Assembly (NCBI GenBank): GCA_049317725.1
Contig: JBMOHS010000094.1
Location: 1 to 15,815, forward strand
Length of the DNA stretch: 15,815 nucleotides
Reading direction: 5' to 3'
From: CAIOZW01 sp049317725
GTDB lineage: Bacteria; Acidobacteriota; Blastocatellia; RBC074
This document shows positions 15,793 to 15,815 of this stretch, piece by piece. A program made the position numbers and the translations under genes. The notes beneath the pieces are model-generated. The model did no database searches, was not told where the DNA came from, and worked only from the letters and a program-made list of their open reading frames with translations. How positions within the stretch are numbered: the stretch's first letter is position 1; each line of letters opens with the position of its first letter.

Positions 15793-15815
15793 CAGGAGGG
15801 AAGAGGGACGAGGGA

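Larger units (their letters stand above)
15486..15815. other. 330-base region upstream of the HlyD-type gene, no gene supported
   Basis: Frames on both strands remain open here but run through obvious repeats (15700-15792) and lack start signals. The minus-strand sequence GATACAAAAT near 15510-15520 could be a -10 close to the fusion-protein ribosome site, without a recognisable -35. The right half is purine-rich on the plus strand. Confidence 0.4.

Overview
The window reads as a bacterial chromosome segment of moderately high GC from a diderm (Gram-negative-type) organism. LptD, which inserts LPS in the outer membrane, sets the envelope type. A CarD-family regulator, a class C beta-lactamase-like secreted hydrolase, a Tat-exported TIM-barrel protein and a DUF11-like repeat remnant together suggest Acidobacteriota. 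That assignment is inference from gene content and style; no rRNA or tRNA gene is present to fix it.

Layout. A short open frame leaves the left edge on the minus strand (1-98). Across a 450-base gap that holds an 8-bp G-rich tandem repeat, a promoter-like pair and a 12-bp triplet repeat, argH runs on the plus strand (555-1964). Two hairpins separate it from a convergent minus-strand pair: a small excisionase-like helix-turn-helix protein followed by a class I/II PLP aminotransferase. A divergent DUF454 membrane protein comes next. A good sigma70-type promoter (4379-4407) then leads to a protein with two zf-HC2 motifs and a QPDV tandem repeat, followed by lptD. After a hairpin, an extended -10 element and a long structured leader comes a CarD-family gene with a TTG start. 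A second copy of the G-rich 8-bp repeat, inverted, lies after carD. Next come a FAD oxidoreductase of the PYROXD2/phytoene-desaturase type, a secreted serine hydrolase, a 101-residue membrane protein and a Tat-exported xylose-isomerase-like TIM barrel. A hairpin-rich stretch (13411-13617) follows. The right end is on the minus strand: an HlyD-type membrane fusion protein with a frame-broken fragment of a surface repeat protein directly after its stop codon. Two short 8-bp-periodic intergenic repeats close the window.

How the genes relate. No single pathway links them. Plausible co-transcribed pairs are HTH-aminotransferase (32-nt gap), zf-HC2 protein-lptD (67-nt gap) and oxidoreductase-hydrolase (55-nt gap). 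Most core genes belong to familiar families. I found no convincing multi-gene defence, secretion or mobile system, CRISPR array, integrase or transposase. The most distinctive items are the zf-HC2/QPDV protein upstream of lptD, an LptD whose predicted mature form has only three cysteines, the carD leader structure, the 101-base near-palindrome after the TIM-barrel gene, and the broken DUF11-like remnant. All coordinates and pairings were read by eye; no search or folding program was run.
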